Shown: positions 61,401 to 64,000 of the stretch, in pieces | How positions within the stretch are numbered: the first letter of the stretch is position 1 | How the letters are laid out: every line of letters begins with the position of its first letter | Assembly: GCA_963693285.1 (NCBI GenBank) | Contig: OY848918.1 | Span: forward strand, 2,611,501 to 2,675,500 | Length of the DNA stretch: 64,000 nt | Reading direction: 5' to 3' | Source of the DNA: Xestospongia muta | Taxonomy: Eukaryota > Porifera > Demospongiae > Haplosclerida > Petrosiidae | Made by a program: the position numbers and the translations under genes | The notes under the pieces: generated by a model | What the model saw: the letters and a program-made list of their open reading frames with translations, nothing else | What the model was told of the DNA's origin: nothing | Databases searched by the model: none

Positions 61401-63696
61401 TTCCAAATTGAAAGTAAATGGACAGAAATATGTGACAAATGGATACATGTAATGACTTAATGAATGTATATGTAAACAATATGGATATACAAACTAGTAA
61501 ATGGACATATAACACAGTAACTTACGATCAATATCAGTTCTTGTTGTCACAGTGTTACTATCAGGACTCCTTCCAACACTATTATTAGCATATACAGTCA
61601 CATTGTAATATGTACCCTTCATTAGATCACCAATATCAACAGTATTGAGTGGAGCTAATACAATCACAGATAACATTGACTGTGACTGATCTACTGGAAC
61701 ATATGTCACTGTAAAAGACTGCACTGGTGTCTGTGTAAAGCGGTCTCTGTTATCCTATATAAATAAGTAGGAGTGACATAATAATGATGACATATAGTTA
61801 ATTGATCATAACATAATTGAACAATTGCAGCTGTAATATTGATAATTTTGTCATGTCAAGTTATAACATGATATAGTAACATTAACAGTGACTATATATT
61901 AGGAGGTAGGAGTAGTGACTATATTAGGTAGCACATTAGCTTATAAGATGATAGAGCTAGTTATAGTGATAACACAGTTTGAAGTTATTGAGATGTAAGT
62001 TATTTATGTGTGATATAATGTATGTATATTGTAATAATACTTACAGTCCATGATATCCTCAAAGCAGTTGAATTGATTGCAGTGACAGTATTAAGAGTTG
62101 GAGAAGTAGGAGCTGAGAAAGATAAAAGGAAAGACTGAAATGAATATAAACAATTTAACTTACCTAGTGGTGCAGTTTCAATAGTCACACAAATTGTTAT
62201 ACTAGTACCTACTATATTGCTAACAGTATTGAGAACAACAACAGTAAAATTGTATATTGTAAGTGGTTCAAGGTCTGATATAGTTGTCTCTGTTCCTGAA
62301 ACTGGCCCTTTCTTATTAGAGTCAGAACTATTGCTATTACTAATAGCTTCATATGTTATATTAACTCCAATAATATCAGCATTGCCATTAAAACCATAAG
62401 ACCAGATTAGTTTAACAGAATTGGTACCAATTAGTTGGGCAGTTAATGAAGTCACAGGAGAAGGAGCAACTAGAGGGAGAGAGAGAGAGCAAAAAAGAGA
62501 AATTTGTAATCTATGTTGACCTAATATAACTAACCTTGTACAGTGATATTAAATGCAGAACTGTCCATTCCAATTATATTTTCTGTTAAACATACATAAT
62601 TTCCACTGTCTTCTAGTCCTTGAAGAGTCAAAGTTAACTCAGTATATGTAGATTGAGTATCAACTGAAATATGAGTGAAGTTATCAGGATTAAGAACAGT
62701 CCCATTATGTTGCCATGTTGCATTTTCAGGAGCAGGGTTCCCATCAAAGGTGCAGTTAATAATGACTGTGTTTCCCACAGATAATGCTAAGCTAGCAGGA
62801 GTGATAGAAGTGATGGCTACAATATCTAAAATAAAATAATGATATTAAACTAAGGACTCAGAGAAGATGAACACATTAACTATATAAGGAGTGCAAAGAT
62901 TAACTTACATTGTACATTAATAGTGACATTGGACATAGTAATGTCTGGTACAATATCTTTAGTGGATTGACAGATATAGAGTCCTCTAGACTGTCTTTGA
63001 ATGTCAATAAAGGATATGTTAACAGGAGGATTTGTGACTTTATTTGTTAGATTACCACCAGTACTGTTGAACCATTGATAGAATGTAGTCCCAAGATTAG
63101 TATTACCAGGATTATCACATGAGAGGGTAAAAGTTGTACCTTCTTTAACATCAACTACACCATTATGAGACAAGGTGGGATTTCTGAAGACTATTTAGAG
63201 AATATAATATGTTAGAGTAATAATATATATATATATATATATATACATAACTTACTAAATTCTGCTATGGTAATATTATATTCATAATTCTCTGAGGATG
63301 AGCTACATGTCAGAACACTTCCAACATCAAGTACATTGCCAGGATTTGGTAGTATTAATCTATTATTGGTAGGATTTAGCAAAACATCTCCATTCATACT
63401 ACCATTAGTTAAAATAGTACCACTTATTGACCACACAATATCAGTAGGGCATGGAGGATCTGCAGTTGTAAAACAACATCGAAAACAGAAAGGATTGCTA
63501 AGTGGTACAGGATATGACTGAGGACCAAAAAAGTTACGAGAGTTAGCATTAGAAGGACACTGTTGACCTTGCACACTACCTACAATACAGAGAGAAACAG
63601 AACAATACTTGAGGTAATACATAGTAATTAGAGATACATTGCTGCCAACCTACCCAACACTAGAGTAGCTACAACACAATAGACTATCAGCAACAT
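58499..63696 (-). CDS. Receptor B: tailless Ig/FN3 receptor
   Basis: A close paralogue of receptor A. The signal peptide MLLIVYCVVATLVLG is at 63696. Next are a cysteine-rich Ig-like domain (about 63581-63253), two Ig domains (about 63190-62535), four FN3 domains (about 62470-60540) and an Ig domain (about 60486-60160). A second FN3-FN3-Ig block follows (about 59772-58685), then a membrane span (IVASVISSILTVVIIFSIF). A 14 bp deletion just after the span, relative to receptor A, puts a TAA at 58501-58499. The predicted protein is therefore anchored but has almost no cytoplasmic part. It might act as a decoy, need a partner, or be a recent pseudogene. The ectodomain exons appear open throughout. 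Confidence 0.82.
58685..61254. repeat. Internal 1.5 kb tandem duplication in receptor B
   Basis: The segment at about 60164-61254, encoding FN3-FN3-Ig with introns, is repeated at about 58685-59772 (offset about 1482 bp). Both carry SYPDSLCVSWQPP, LHGNLGPSNL and the DTANYTCSF Ig motif. Receptor A has the block once. The duplicate keeps splice sites and adds three domains to the ectodomain. Confidence 0.88.
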
Positions 63697-63778
63697 AACA
63701 ACTCGATTACTTCCTTTTTCTTATCACTGATCAATATCAGTACAATGTTTATCTTTTGTTGTGCGAATCCTAACTTCT

Positions 63779-63790
63779 GACACGAAGGGA
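63779..63790. promoter_or_regulatory. Conserved upstream motif (receptor B copy)
   Basis: Carries gacacgaaggga, identical to the element upstream of receptor A. Confidence 0.4.
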
Positions 63791-63796
63791 ATGACA

Positions 63797-63851
63797 AATG
63801 TTTGGAGCTTCCAAGTTTTCTCTTTAAGAAAACTTGGAAGCTCCAAACATT
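63797..63851. other. Perfect 25 bp inverted repeat with 5 nt loop
   Basis: The arm aatgtttggagcttccaag (continuing ttttct) is followed by cttta and its exact reverse complement. It lies just upstream of receptor B, next to a weaker second hairpin (ggccagcc ... ggctggtc, about 63856-63895). It could be a fold-back transposon tip, a cruciform or a small RNA hairpin. Confidence 0.8.
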
Positions 63852-64000
63852 GCTAGGCCAGCCTCTTCCTCTCTAAGAAAAGGGGCTGGTCTCATCAGAC
63901 TAGCTAAAACAGCTATCGTTTGTAATTTTCATTTACGCTATTAACAACTGAATTAATCTAAATCCTGTAAACTTACCTTAATATCTAACCCAGAGTAATA
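63852..64000. other. Right edge of the window
   Basis: Nothing beyond the weaker hairpin is recognised. The expected head-to-head neighbour of receptor B would start here or beyond the edge. Confidence 0.3.

Overview
This is animal genomic DNA, not bacterial. It is very AT-rich. Genes are split into many short exons with GT..AG introns, often only 45-70 bp long, and most exon junctions fall in phase 1. The compact introns, large lineage-specific immunoglobulin/FN3 receptors and ZU5-Death receptors suggest a sponge (a demosponge such as Amphimedon). That placement is an inference; no database was searched.

The window is a receptor gene cluster, nearly all on the minus strand. Four paralogues (3430-9618, 25467-34061, 37395-43601 and 49617-57647) share an UNC5-like plan: Ig/FN3-like ectodomain, one membrane span, then intracellular ZU5, UPA-like and Death domains. 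Two add a CARD-like domain and two add a second Death domain. Two further paralogues (14418-18553 and 58499-63696) carry Ig and FN3 repeats and a membrane span. The first ends in a tail with ITIM-like tyrosine motifs; the second has lost its tail through a 14 bp deletion.

Layout from left to right: a 120 bp tandem satellite (1-1210); ZU5 receptor 1; a field of broken receptor exons and small transposons (10600-14190); ITIM-type receptor A; a broken PX-domain gene and an SRPRA fragment (18690-20255); duplicated 3' cassettes and repeats (20370-25260); ZU5 receptor 2, head-to-head with the autophagy gene ATG101 (34240-35215); more receptor fragments; ZU5 receptor 3; a decayed hAT transposon (43630-46340); ATG101 and SRPRA pseudogene fragments; ZU5 receptor 4; and tailless receptor B.

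The order suggests repeated segmental duplication. An ITIM-type receptor followed by a ZU5 receptor occurs twice (18.5-3.4 kb and 63.7-49.6 kb). A ZU5 receptor head-to-head with ATG101 also occurs twice, once with ATG101 nearly intact and once as a pseudogene behind a hAT insertion. ZU5 and UPA exons are almost identical between copies while ectodomains differ. Several copies are damaged, by stops in two ectodomains, frameshifts and a lost tail. The cluster looks like a fast-evolving set of cell-surface receptors signalling through Death-fold assembly or tyrosine phosphorylation. An immune or allorecognition role is plausible but is inference only.
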